Assembly: GCF_900188245.1 (NCBI RefSeq)
Contig: NZ_FZOK01000001.1
Span: 62,001-126,000 of the forward strand
DNA: 64,000 nucleotides
Reading direction: 5' to 3'
Source of the DNA: Belliella buryatensis
Lineage (GTDB): Bacteria; Bacteroidota; Bacteroidia; Cytophagales; Cyclobacteriaceae
Numbering within the stretch: the first letter of the stretch is position 1; each line of letters begins with the position of its first letter. Both the position numbers and the translations under genes were made by a program. Under the pieces are notes generated by a model. That model saw nothing but the letters and a program-made list of their open reading frames with translations. It had not been told where the DNA came from and searched no databases. Below, in pieces: positions 1-6,693 of this stretch.

Positions 1-1
1 C

Positions 2-424
2 ATAGTCATTAAAGAAGGATTTGAACATAGCAGTCTAGACACCTTAGTAATCGCAACTAATTTCAGAGAAGAGACAGGTAAATCCTTTGCACAAATTGAA
101 AACTTTGCTGAATTGCTTCAAGCAGAATTAAAGGTACTATACGTCAATACGCCTGATCATTTTGTAGAGACAAACGACATCTTAAAAATCGGACAGTTAT
201 TTTTAGATGAATTTGCAACTTACAACCATGAAATTAATATTATAGATGCCTTCCGGGAAGAACGCGGCATAATACAGTTTACGAAAAACACTCAAGCTGA
301 TGCAGTTGCTGTAATTACATTTGGCAAATCTGACTTACTTCAATATTTCTCACCAAGTGTCACGGAAAATTTGATCGCTATGATAGATATACCAGTGATC
401 AGTTTGAGAAAAAATTCAATCTAA
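2..424 (+). CDS. Universal stress protein (UspA family), C-terminal part
   Basis: The reading frame is open from the window edge, so the 5' end of the gene lies outside; a TTG at 113 is only an internal codon. The visible part contains 'TLVIATNFREE', followed by a Rossmann-like alternation (VLYVNT, a helix, then 'DAVAVITFGKSD') and a terminal strand 'IPVISLR'. This fits the second half of a tandem-type Usp protein of the kind common in Bacteroidota. Such proteins are cytoplasmic and nucleotide-binding, and act in stress responses. The glycine-rich ATP-binding loop is not clearly conserved in this part. Family assignment is moderately sure because most of the protein is missing. Confidence 0.6.
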   Translation: MVIKEGFEHSSLDTLVIATNFREETGKSFAQIENFAELLQAELKVLYVNTPDHFVETNDILKIGQLFLDEFATYNHEINIIDAFREERGIIQFTKNTQADAVAVITFGKSDLLQYFSPSVTENLIAMIDIPVISLRKNSI

Positions 425-464
425 CTGTAATAGGCATTTTAGGTTTTGGTTTACAAAATAAAAA

Positions 465-490
465 AGCAGGAGAATTTCTCCTGCTCTTTA
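465..490 (+). terminator. Intrinsic terminator after the Usp gene
   Basis: A 9-bp perfect stem (465-473 with 477-485, AGCAGGAGA/TCTCCTGCT) lies 40 bases after the stop codon. The T-run that follows is weak (CTTTATAT). Confidence 0.5.
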
Positions 491-591
491 TATGAAAACT
501 AAACCAACTATTATTTAACTACCACAATTGAAACAAAAATACTATATAAAAACAATATTCAAAATTTTTTACAGAAAAGGTGTATAAAAAC

Positions 592-1491
592 CTATTTTTT
601 GTTATTGACCTTATACAAAATACCTAGTGCGAGCGCCTGAGAGTACTGAATACCAGGGTCCATGTCAAGATCATAGACATTGATACTAGTGAAAGTCACA
701 TCAACAAATCGCGTGATTTTTGCAATCAGTGTCACATCCAGTCTGTGATCTATCGTTCTAAACGCTAATGTTTCATAATTTGCAAACATTTGATACCTAG
801 ATCTAATGGAAAGATTATCCGTGATATCCTTGTTGTAAGTAGCAAAAAGCTGTAAAGCTAACCATTCTGTTCGAACGGTTTGGCCTTCAGGCACACCGTA
901 ATTACTAGGAACATTTTGGATGATTGTAGGATCAGTCACAAAAGTAAATCTGGGTGAAAATGGCGCAATACGCAATGCAAAGTCCTTGTTAGGCTTATAC
1001 TCCATACCAATACCAGAAGTCAAAAAAGCTGGTGAAAAAAACCCAGAAATCAAAGTTCTTTGCTCATCTGGTCCAAAATCAAACCCATCAGTGAATTGGG
1101 TTAAAAAATTCAAAGACCCAAAATAAGACCAATTTTTACTGACTTTGACACCTACTTTTGAATCAAAGAAAATCCTATCATTAGATTTTCTCACTTGCTG
1201 TCCTTCATTTTTGACAATGCCGTACATCAATTCTAATTGATTATCCCAACTGAATTTGTCTTTTGCATAGTTAGCTTTTCCTGAGACAATTGATCCAAAA
1301 GCAACTGAATTAACACCACCAGCTTTCCAGTTTCCACTAAATGCGGCTTGATTAAAATTTAAACCTGCGCTAAACTCTGAATCCCAATAAGTCGTATCTT
1401 TTTTGGTTACTATATTCAAAGAGTCTATATCTTGGCCAAATGTTTGAGAAATAATAAATAAGAAGAAGCAAAATGTAAATAGATTTTTCAT
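592..1491 (-). CDS. DUF3078 domain outer-membrane-associated protein
   Basis: This is a secreted protein of about 299 residues. An upstream in-frame start at 1527 is possible, but the ATG at 1491 gives a clean signal peptide (KNLFTFCFFLFIISQTFGQ) directly at the N terminus, so I chose it. The mature part has alternating aromatic and polar beta-strand patterns ('WDSEFSAGLNFNQAAFSGNWKAGGVNSVAFGS', 'WDNQLELMYGIVKNEGQQVRKSNDR'). These match the Bacteroidota DUF3078 family, which resembles a beta-barrel. Its function is not established. It stands alone, divergent from the lipoprotein pair at 1596. Confidence 0.75.
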   Translation of the reverse strand: MKNLFTFCFFLFIISQTFGQDIDSLNIVTKKDTTYWDSEFSAGLNFNQAAFSGNWKAGGVNSVAFGSIVSGKANYAKDKFSWDNQLELMYGIVKNEGQQVRKSNDRIFFDSKVGVKVSKNWSYFGSLNFLTQFTDGFDFGPDEQRTLISGFFSPAFLTSGIGMEYKPNKDFALRIAPFSPRFTFVTDPTIIQNVPSNYGVPEGQTVRTEWLALQLFATYNKDITDNLSIRSRYQMFANYETLAFRTIDHRLDVTLIAKITRFVDVTFTSINVYDLDMDPGIQYSQALALGILYKVNNKK

Positions 1492-1595
1492 TTGGTTATA
1501 TTTAGATAAAACATTAAAATCAAACAATTTTCAAAAATGTAAAATTTAAATACTTAATCAAAAAAATACGTTTCGATATTAAAAAACGAGTAAGT

Positions 1596-2159
1596 ATGAA
1601 GCTTCATAAAATCACCCTATTCCTAATCATATGTTGCATCAATTTTTCATGTAGTTCAATTGAACTCTTTAAAGAAAAAGTCGAACTGCGACCGTACAAA
1701 GAAAATAGGTCCTTCGTGATAGTTAATAAAGAAATCAACCTAAAAGGAGTCGAAGACGAATTGATGAATGAAAAAATCATCAATGAAATAGAAATTAAAA
1801 TGAAGGATCTAGGTCTATATTATGACCGAGATACGCCTGATGTGGTTATCAAATTCAGTTCGAATGAAGATCCACGACAAAAAGAAGTTTTTCAAAATCA
1901 GTTCCCCATGTGGGGGATGCGTGTATGGGATCCTTGGATGTATGATCCTAGATTTATGGGTAGACAGAACATGGTATCAACAAGAAATTATGAATTGATT
2001 CAACTCATAATTGATTTTATTGATCCGAAGCAAGATAAAATGTTGATGCGTTTCACTGCGGTTTCGGAAGCATCTACTATCAAAACCAAAAATAAAAAGC
2101 TTATAAAATCAGTAGATAAAATTATCAAAGCTTATGATCAGCATATGGAAAAAAATTAA
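1596..2159 (+). CDS. DUF4136-like lipoprotein, tandem copy 1
   Basis: A 187-residue predicted lipoprotein with a short hydrophobic signal ending in 'NFSCSS', so Cys19 is the likely lipidation site. The central region ('NEKIINEIEIKMKDLGLYYDRDTPDVVIKFSSNE') and the later 'IQLIIDFIDPKQDKMLMR' match the layout of DUF4136 lipoproteins, in which a 'hDhhD' strand follows a small insertion. It is probably anchored in the outer or inner membrane. The family's function is unknown. A close paralogue follows 59 bases downstream, so the two are probably co-transcribed. Copy 1 differs in a Trp/Met/Pro-rich insertion (MWGMRVWDPWMYDPRF). Confidence 0.65.
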   Translation: MKLHKITLFLIICCINFSCSSIELFKEKVELRPYKENRSFVIVNKEINLKGVEDELMNEKIINEIEIKMKDLGLYYDRDTPDVVIKFSSNEDPRQKEVFQNQFPMWGMRVWDPWMYDPRFMGRQNMVSTRNYELIQLIIDFIDPKQDKMLMRFTAVSEASTIKTKNKKLIKSVDKIIKAYDQHMEKN

Positions 2160-2218
2160 TCTCGACTTACCTAATTTACTAGATTTTAAAAATCACTTTT
2201 CAATTTAAGTATTTAAGA

Positions 2219-2779
2219 ATGAAATTAAACAAACCTACTTTACTGCTGTCATTATTATTATTCAATATCTCATGTAGTTCCATTGAAATTTATAAGGAAA
2301 ATATCGAATTGAGTCCATATAAGGAGAATAGATCCTACATGATTTTGAACAAAGAAAATAATCTGAATGGAGTTGCTGATGATTTGTTAAATGAAAAAAT
2401 AATCAAGGAAATAGAATTTAAGATGATGAAATTAGGCCTCTATTATGATAGTAACACACCAGATTTGATTATCGAATTCAGTTCCAATGAAGAACCTAGA
2501 AATAAAGAAATTTTCCGAAGTCAATATCCATTAGGTCCTCCATCATGGAATTCATATAGCAATGATGCAAGAATCAGCAGAAGGCAAAATACAATATCAT
2601 TTAAAGACTATGAAGTGATTCAGCTAGTAATGGATTTTATTGATCCATCACAAGACAAAATGTATATTCGTGTGATGGCAGTTACAGAAGTGTCTTCAAT
2701 CGAATCAAAATACAATCTAACTACAAAGTCGGTTGGAAAGATTATCAAAGCTTATGATCAGCATATGAATCAAAATTAA
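2219..2779 (+). CDS. DUF4136-like lipoprotein, tandem copy 2
   Basis: A 186-residue paralogue of the preceding gene with nearly the same length. It shares the lipobox 'NISCSS', the 'SPYKENRS' segment, 'LNEKII', 'LGLYYD', 'FSSNEEPR', 'DFIDPSQDKM' and the C-terminal 'KIIKAYDQHM'. The DNA coding for the last motif is almost identical in both copies, which indicates a local tandem duplication. The middle insertion is diverged (Pro/Ser/Asn-rich instead of Trp/Met-rich), so that surface may have changed specificity. Function unknown. Confidence 0.65.
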   Translation: MKLNKPTLLLSLLLFNISCSSIEIYKENIELSPYKENRSYMILNKENNLNGVADDLLNEKIIKEIEFKMMKLGLYYDSNTPDLIIEFSSNEEPRNKEIFRSQYPLGPPSWNSYSNDARISRRQNTISFKDYEVIQLVMDFIDPSQDKMYIRVMAVTEVSSIESKYNLTTKSVGKIIKAYDQHMNQN

Positions 2780-2806
2780 AATCAACTTGTCTAAATGATC
2801 CTTTCT

Positions 2807-3118
2807 ATGGAAAAGCGAATCAACTCCCTCAAAGAATTTTATCCATACTACCTTCAAGAGCATCAAAACCCAACAAGTAGGCTGTTACATTTCATTGGAA
2901 CGGGGCTTGTCCTAATCATTTTGATTTTGAGCATTTTTCTGAGTAGGTTTTGGTATTTGACTACCATCCCCTTGGTCGGTTACGGATTTGCTTGGGTGGG
3001 TCACTTTTTCTTTGAAAAAAATAAACCAGCTACTTTTAAGTATCCTTTTTACAGTTTAGCCTCAGATTTCATCCTTTTTTACGAGATTTTGACCAAAAAA
3101 CAGAAAATTAATCCATAA
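2807..3118 (+). CDS. Mpo1-like (DUF962) membrane protein
   Basis: 103 residues starting at the ATG at 2807; an earlier ATG at 2795 adds only four residues and is less likely because homologues start near 'MEKRINSLKEFYPYYLQEH'. The hallmarks of the DUF962/Mpo1 family are present: 'YYLQEHQNPTSRLLHFIGT', a hydrophobic pair of membrane segments, then 'GYGFAWVGHFFFEKNKPATFKYPFYSLASDF'. The yeast member Mpo1 is an Fe-dependent dioxygenase acting in alpha-oxidation of 2-hydroxy fatty acids. The conserved His residues (H in QEHQNP, LLHF, VGHFF) are consistent with metal binding. Activity in bacteria is inference. Confidence 0.8.
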   Translation: MEKRINSLKEFYPYYLQEHQNPTSRLLHFIGTGLVLIILILSIFLSRFWYLTTIPLVGYGFAWVGHFFFEKNKPATFKYPFYSLASDFILFYEILTKKQKINP

Positions 3119-3154
3119 TTAACTTGATTTTGAAAAAAATTCTTAAGAAGTGTA

Positions 3155-3184
3155 TTGAATATCAAAAGTATTGATGTATTTTTG
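3155..3184 (+). promoter_or_regulatory. Bacteroidota-type promoter for the response regulator
   Basis: TTG at 3155-3157, a 19-base spacer and TATTTTTG at 3177-3184 match the -33/-7 consensus (TTTG, about 19 bases, TAnnTTTG). It lies 42 bases before the ATG at 3227. This argues against the earlier in-frame start at 3155. Confidence 0.6.
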
Positions 3185-3226
3185 TATCAATATTTATGTA
3201 TTTCAACACAACTATTCTGCACTTCA

Positions 3227-3583
3227 ATGCTTAAGATAGTACTTATAGACGACGACCCAATCAGCACTTTCGTTACGGAAAAGTTGATTTCAAAAAACAT
3301 CAAAGTTCCCTGCAGAATTTTTAAATTCCAAAGCGCAACTGATGCTCTAAAGGATATTTCAAATATCCATCCTAATTACCTATTTCTTGACCTCAACATG
3401 CCAGAAATGACAGGTTGGGATTTTTTGGAAGAATTTGAGCCCTCTGACTATCAGCCAGAAGTCTATATTCTCAGTAGTTCAGTAGATGAAAGAGATATCA
3501 ACAAAGCAAATAACTATCAACTAGTCAAGCAATATTTATCAAAACCTTTGATAAAAAAGTATATCAAAACGATTTTCAATTAA
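3227..3583 (+). CDS. Single-domain response regulator (CheY-like)
   Basis: 118 residues from the ATG at 3227, chosen because the receiver domain begins at once (MLKIVLIDDDP) and a promoter lies just upstream. It has the acidic pocket D8-D10, phospho-acceptor D55 in 'FLDLNMPEMTGW', the Ser/Thr switch in 'YILSSSVDERD' and the conserved Lys in 'YLSKPL'. No output domain is present, so it probably acts by protein-protein contact or as a phosphorelay intermediate, as is common for stand-alone receivers in Bacteroidota. No kinase gene is adjacent; hybrid and 7TM kinases occur at about 47-50 kb and 56 kb, but no link is shown. Confidence 0.85.
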   Translation: MLKIVLIDDDPISTFVTEKLISKNIKVPCRIFKFQSATDALKDISNIHPNYLFLDLNMPEMTGWDFLEEFEPSDYQPEVYILSSSVDERDINKANNYQLVKQYLSKPLIKKYIKTIFN

Positions 3584-3610
3584 CGGGCTTCAAGCCCGTT
3601 TTATATTTTT
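3582..3610 (+). terminator. Intrinsic terminator after the response regulator
   Basis: AACGGGCTT (3582-3590) and AAGCCCGTT (3592-3600) are perfect complements, followed by TTATATTTTT. The hairpin overlaps the stop codon. Confidence 0.75.
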
Positions 3611-3721
3611 CCAACATACGTCATCAAATATATTACAGTCCTCTATCTTTTTGTAATTTGTCCAAACCTCCTTGTATTTTGTTTGTTATATATTTTAAAC
3701 ACATAATTCTAAATAAGACGT

Positions 3722-4219
3722 ATGGCTAGACCTAGTATAGAATTGATTCAAGCTTTTAGAAGAACAATTGAGAAACTGAAAAACGGGGCTCCTTATCAAT
3801 GGGGTCACATGGGAGCTTGCAATTGTGGCAACCTTGCACAAGAAATAACACAATTCACAAAAGCAGAAATTCACCAATATGCCATGCAGCGACATGGTGA
3901 CTGGAACGAGCAATTGATAGATTATTGTCCTAGCAGTGGAGTACCCATGGACCTAGTGATTGACAAATTGGTACAAGCGGGTCTGACAATTGATGACTTG
4001 GCTCATTTGGAAAAACTCTCTTCTCCTATTGTGCTTAAAGAAATCCCAATCGAACGCCGTCATAAACTTGTTAAAAACAACAAAGAAGATGTGGTCTATT
4101 ATTTAGAAGTGTGGACTAAGATTATTGAAAATCAATGGCTGGAACAAGAAAATATAGGTCTGGAAATCAAGGATAATTATCAAGTAAATAAAAATAATAA
4201 AGTAGGGGTATTGGCATAA
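3722..4219 (+). CDS. Conserved-looking protein of unknown function with His/Cys motif
   Basis: 165 residues, soluble, with no signal peptide or membrane segment. I do not recognise a named family. The striking part is 'YQWGHMGACNCGNLAQ' (residues 25-40), with His29, Cys33 and Cys35, then His51, His58 and Cys69 ('DYCPSSGVPMD'), a set that could bind a metal. The middle ('MDLVIDKLVQAGLTIDDLAHLEKLSSP') is predicted helical. The tail is charged ('VYYLEVWTKIIENQWLEQENIGLEIKD'). The protein seems well formed, with codon use like its neighbours, so it is a real gene. It stands alone between a terminator and the promoter of the acidic protein gene. Confidence 0.6.
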   Translation: MARPSIELIQAFRRTIEKLKNGAPYQWGHMGACNCGNLAQEITQFTKAEIHQYAMQRHGDWNEQLIDYCPSSGVPMDLVIDKLVQAGLTIDDLAHLEKLSSPIVLKEIPIERRHKLVKNNKEDVVYYLEVWTKIIENQWLEQENIGLEIKDNYQVNKNNKVGVLA

Positions 4220-4260
4220 ATAAAAATTTTGCTGTATTTAGTGATTACCAATCCAATTTA

Positions 4261-4268
4261 TATATTTG
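4261..4268 (+). promoter_or_regulatory. -7 promoter element for the acidic protein gene
   Basis: TATATTTG matches TAnnTTTG exactly. TTTA at 4237-4240 lies 20 bases upstream as an imperfect -33 box. The start codon at 4291 follows 22 bases later. Confidence 0.5.
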
Positions 4269-4290
4269 AGTCACTAATCAATATCAGACT

Positions 4291-4491
4291 ATGGACGATT
4301 TTGAAGATGAATTTGATGATTTCGAAGATTTCGAAGATGATGATGATGAGTTTGCTGAGGAATTTCAGGACGAGGTTTATGACCTCGACGAAGACAGCGA
4401 ATTGATAGACGACAGCATTTTAGATTTCGACGATGATGACGACTTCGACGACGATGATTTCGACGAAGACTTCGATGACGAAATTGATTAA
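4291..4491 (+). CDS. Hyper-acidic small protein (Asp/Glu/Phe-rich)
   Basis: 66 residues, of which I count 31 Asp, 12 Glu and 10 Phe, with no Lys, Arg or His. Phe residues recur every three to five positions within acidic runs (pattern DDFEDEFDDFEDFEDDDDEF). No family is recognised. The gene is supported by an upstream -7 box, an ATG start, a stop codon followed directly by a terminator, and mixed GAT/GAC and TTC/TTT codons rather than a simple repeat. Likely roles by analogy are a nucleic-acid mimic, a cation buffer or an intrinsically disordered binding partner of a basic protein. All of these are inference. Confidence 0.6.
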   Translation: MDDFEDEFDDFEDFEDDDDEFAEEFQDEVYDLDEDSELIDDSILDFDDDDDFDDDDFDEDFDDEID

Positions 4492-4503
4492 TCTAACAAG
4501 ATC

Positions 4504-4535
4504 AAAGCAGAGTCTCTTCGATTCTGCTTTTTTTA
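4504..4535 (+). terminator. Intrinsic terminator after the acidic protein gene
   Basis: AAGCAGAG pairs with TTCTGCTT (one G-T pair) around a nine-base loop and is followed by TTTTTTT. Confidence 0.75.
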
Positions 4536-4613
4536 TTTACTTCTTTGACGGGTTGCTTCTGTGTATTATCTTGCGCATGAATTCAAATGAAATAAACTAA
4601 AATCTTATATAAT

Positions 4614-4766
4614 ATGCTACTACAAATTTTCAACTCTCCTATTGAGTCTGGTGCTCAACTGTTCTTGTTAATTGTTTGTATTTTGATTGGTTTGGGAGCA
4701 GGTCTATCTGCTATTGATATCAGAAGCACCTTGTTCAAGAAAGATTCTGAAGAAGACAAGCATTAA
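4614..4766 (+). CDS. Small single-pass membrane protein, 50 residues
   Basis: The open frame from the ATG at 4614 encodes MLLQIFNSPIESGAQ, then one hydrophobic helix (LFLLIVCILIGLGAGLSAI), then a charged tail with 'FKKDSEEDKH'. The gene sits between two terminators, and the second one follows its stop by 14 bases, which supports an independent transcription unit. The positive and negative tail suggests the C terminus is cytoplasmic. No family is recognised. The length and TM-plus-charged-tail layout resemble many small membrane-complex subunits. Confidence 0.5.
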   Translation: MLLQIFNSPIESGAQLFLLIVCILIGLGAGLSAIDIRSTLFKKDSEEDKH

Positions 4767-4780
4767 GATTACACAAGATA

Positions 4781-4823
4781 TTAGAATCAAAAAAGGCTCC
4801 TTCGGAGCCTTTTTTGATTCTAA
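4781..4823. terminator. Bidirectional terminator, 20-bp perfect stem
   Basis: Positions 4781-4800 and 4804-4823 are exact reverse complements around loop TTC. A-runs and T-runs flank the GC core (GGCTCC/GGAGCC). It serves the small gene on the plus strand and the POT transporter on the minus strand, whose stop codon lies inside the stem. Confidence 0.85.
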
Positions 4824-6406
4824 TGCACATTACCCATCAGTTTGCGAATTGGTTTGCTAATTGCAAACAAGAGCAATCCTGCCCCAATGGCAGTAGCAAC
4901 AATCAGTAAATACTGACTTGGCATAGCTTGCAAAGCATCTTCTGTACCCCCACTTACTTCCCCAGCAATCAATCCAGCAATCAAATTTCCAAGGGCTACA
5001 GAGATAAACCACATACCCATCATTTGACCTTGATATTTTTCTGGGGCTAATTTTGTTGTCAAGCTTAAACCTACAGGGCTCAAACTCAATTCTCCAAAGG
5101 TGTGAAGTAAATAAGTAAAAACTAACCAAGTCGGCGCTGCTAATTCTCCAGAAGCAGCGATTTTAGCGGCAAAAAACATTACCAGGAAGCCTAAACCAAG
5201 CAACAATAAACCAAAAGTGAACTTGAGAGGAGAACTTGGTTCGAGGTTTCTTCTTCCAAGCCATACCCACATCGCACCAAAAAACGGTGCAAAAAGGATG
5301 ATAAACATGGAATTGATAGATTGAAAATAACCAGTAGGAATCTCCCAATTTAGAAATGTTCTATCAGTGAATCTCTCAGCAAAAAGATTGAGAGTAGATC
5401 CTGCCTGCTCAAATCCTGACCAAAATAAAGCTGAGAATATTATAATGATTACAATGGCTAATGTTTTCTTTTTCTCATCAGCATTCAAGCCTCCAAAAAT
5501 GAAAACATAACCAAAATAAAGTAAAGTAATTGCTCCAATAATTTTATAGGCAAGGTTGGCTATTTGAAAAGCATTGATCTGAATTACACCTATAAACATC
5601 AATAAGACTACTACGGCTGAGATTGTAACTGCAATGCTTGCATACTTGATCAACGAAGACCTTGTCTTTTTCTCTTCAGCTGTGGTAACTGAGATAGCCT
5701 CTCCTTTTCCATCTAAATAATGACCAGTCAACTTATACTGCACTAATCCAATCAACATGCCTAAACCTGCTAAACCAAATCCCAAGTGCCAATTGTAAAC
5801 AGCTAAAGTGGAACAAGCAATCGGTGCAATAAATGCCCCAATATTGATACCCATATAAAAAATAGAAAAACCAGCATCACGCTTGCTACTTCCAGCAGGG
5901 TAAAGTTGACCAACGATAGAGCTAATATTTGGCTTCAATAAACCAGTCCCGATTACGATCAAAACTAACCCTAGAAAAAATGAATTGGTATCCCAAGCAG
6001 ATAACTCTGATGTAGCTGTTGCTGAATCAGTTAACAACTCCAATAATCCCGGGAGTGCCATTGTAAAGTGTCCTATTGTAATAATAATACCACCATACCA
6101 AACAGACTGCTTCAAACCAAACAGTCTATCCGCAAACCAACCTCCTGGAAGTGCTAATAGATATACACCCATGGTGTAAAGTCCATAAATGGCACCACTT
6201 GTACGATCATCAAAGCCCAAGCCACCACTTACTACAGGTGTGGTCATAAATAAAATAAGCAAAGCTCGCATTCCATAGTAACTGAATCTTTCCCACATCT
6301 CTGTGAAAAATAAAGTCATCAGACCTTTAGGATGTCCAAATAAAGTAGGTCCATCTAAGATGTCCTCACCGACGGACTTCAATGCATCATTAGGAAGTTT
6401 TTCCAA
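4820..6406 (-). CDS. POT-family proton-coupled peptide transporter
   Basis: 528 residues with about 12-14 membrane segments. The N terminus has the POT/PTR2 signature 'FFTEMWERFSYYGMRALLILFM', i.e. the ExxERFxYYG motif used for proton coupling. The second signature occurs at 'GTGLLKPNISSIVGQLY', followed by 'DAGFSIFYMGINIGAFIAPI'. It imports di- and tripeptides across the inner membrane using the proton gradient. Length is typical. It is a single-gene unit on the minus strand ending in the long bidirectional terminator. No clear regulatory motif was seen in the 287 bases between this start and pckA. Confidence 0.92.
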   Translation of the reverse strand: MEKLPNDALKSVGEDILDGPTLFGHPKGLMTLFFTEMWERFSYYGMRALLILFMTTPVVSGGLGFDDRTSGAIYGLYTMGVYLLALPGGWFADRLFGLKQSVWYGGIIITIGHFTMALPGLLELLTDSATATSELSAWDTNSFFLGLVLIVIGTGLLKPNISSIVGQLYPAGSSKRDAGFSIFYMGINIGAFIAPIACSTLAVYNWHLGFGLAGLGMLIGLVQYKLTGHYLDGKGEAISVTTAEEKKTRSSLIKYASIAVTISAVVVLLMFIGVIQINAFQIANLAYKIIGAITLLYFGYVFIFGGLNADEKKKTLAIVIIIIFSALFWSGFEQAGSTLNLFAERFTDRTFLNWEIPTGYFQSINSMFIILFAPFFGAMWVWLGRRNLEPSSPLKFTFGLLLLGLGFLVMFFAAKIAASGELAAPTWLVFTYLLHTFGELSLSPVGLSLTTKLAPEKYQGQMMGMWFISVALGNLIAGLIAGEVSGGTEDALQAMPSQYLLIVATAIGAGLLLFAISKPIRKLMGNVH

Positions 6407-6656
6407 TTTATCAGAATTTTTAAGGTGAATTAAAACATAAGAGCTACAATGATAAGAGATTTTTTTAAATTCTGATAGCCCTTCACTATTGTTTTATACT
6501 TGAGCTTTTTAAGGATTTTTAATCAAGAAAGTTGAAAATCACACCAAATAAACACTTACTAAACCAGCTATATATAATTACCTCCTTTTATGTTCCGAAA
6601 TCGATTGAATGGCAAAAAAAAGGCACTTTTTAGTAAAATGACAATTCTTTATTCCA

Positions 6657-6664
6657 TATCTTTG
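6657..6664 (+). promoter_or_regulatory. -7 promoter element for pckA
   Basis: TATCTTTG matches the Bacteroidota -7 consensus TAnnTTTG, 29 bases before the ATG. A good -33 box is not apparent. Confidence 0.5.
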
Positions 6665-6693
6665 GGCTTCGAAAATAACCCAAATAAAACATC

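Noticed and set aside
3155-3226. Extended N terminus for the response regulator
   Set aside because: The upstream start falls in the promoter and adds a segment without receiver-domain homology.
5163-5348. Small minus-strand frame inside the peptide transporter
   Set aside because: It lies in another frame of the same transporter gene and has no supporting features.
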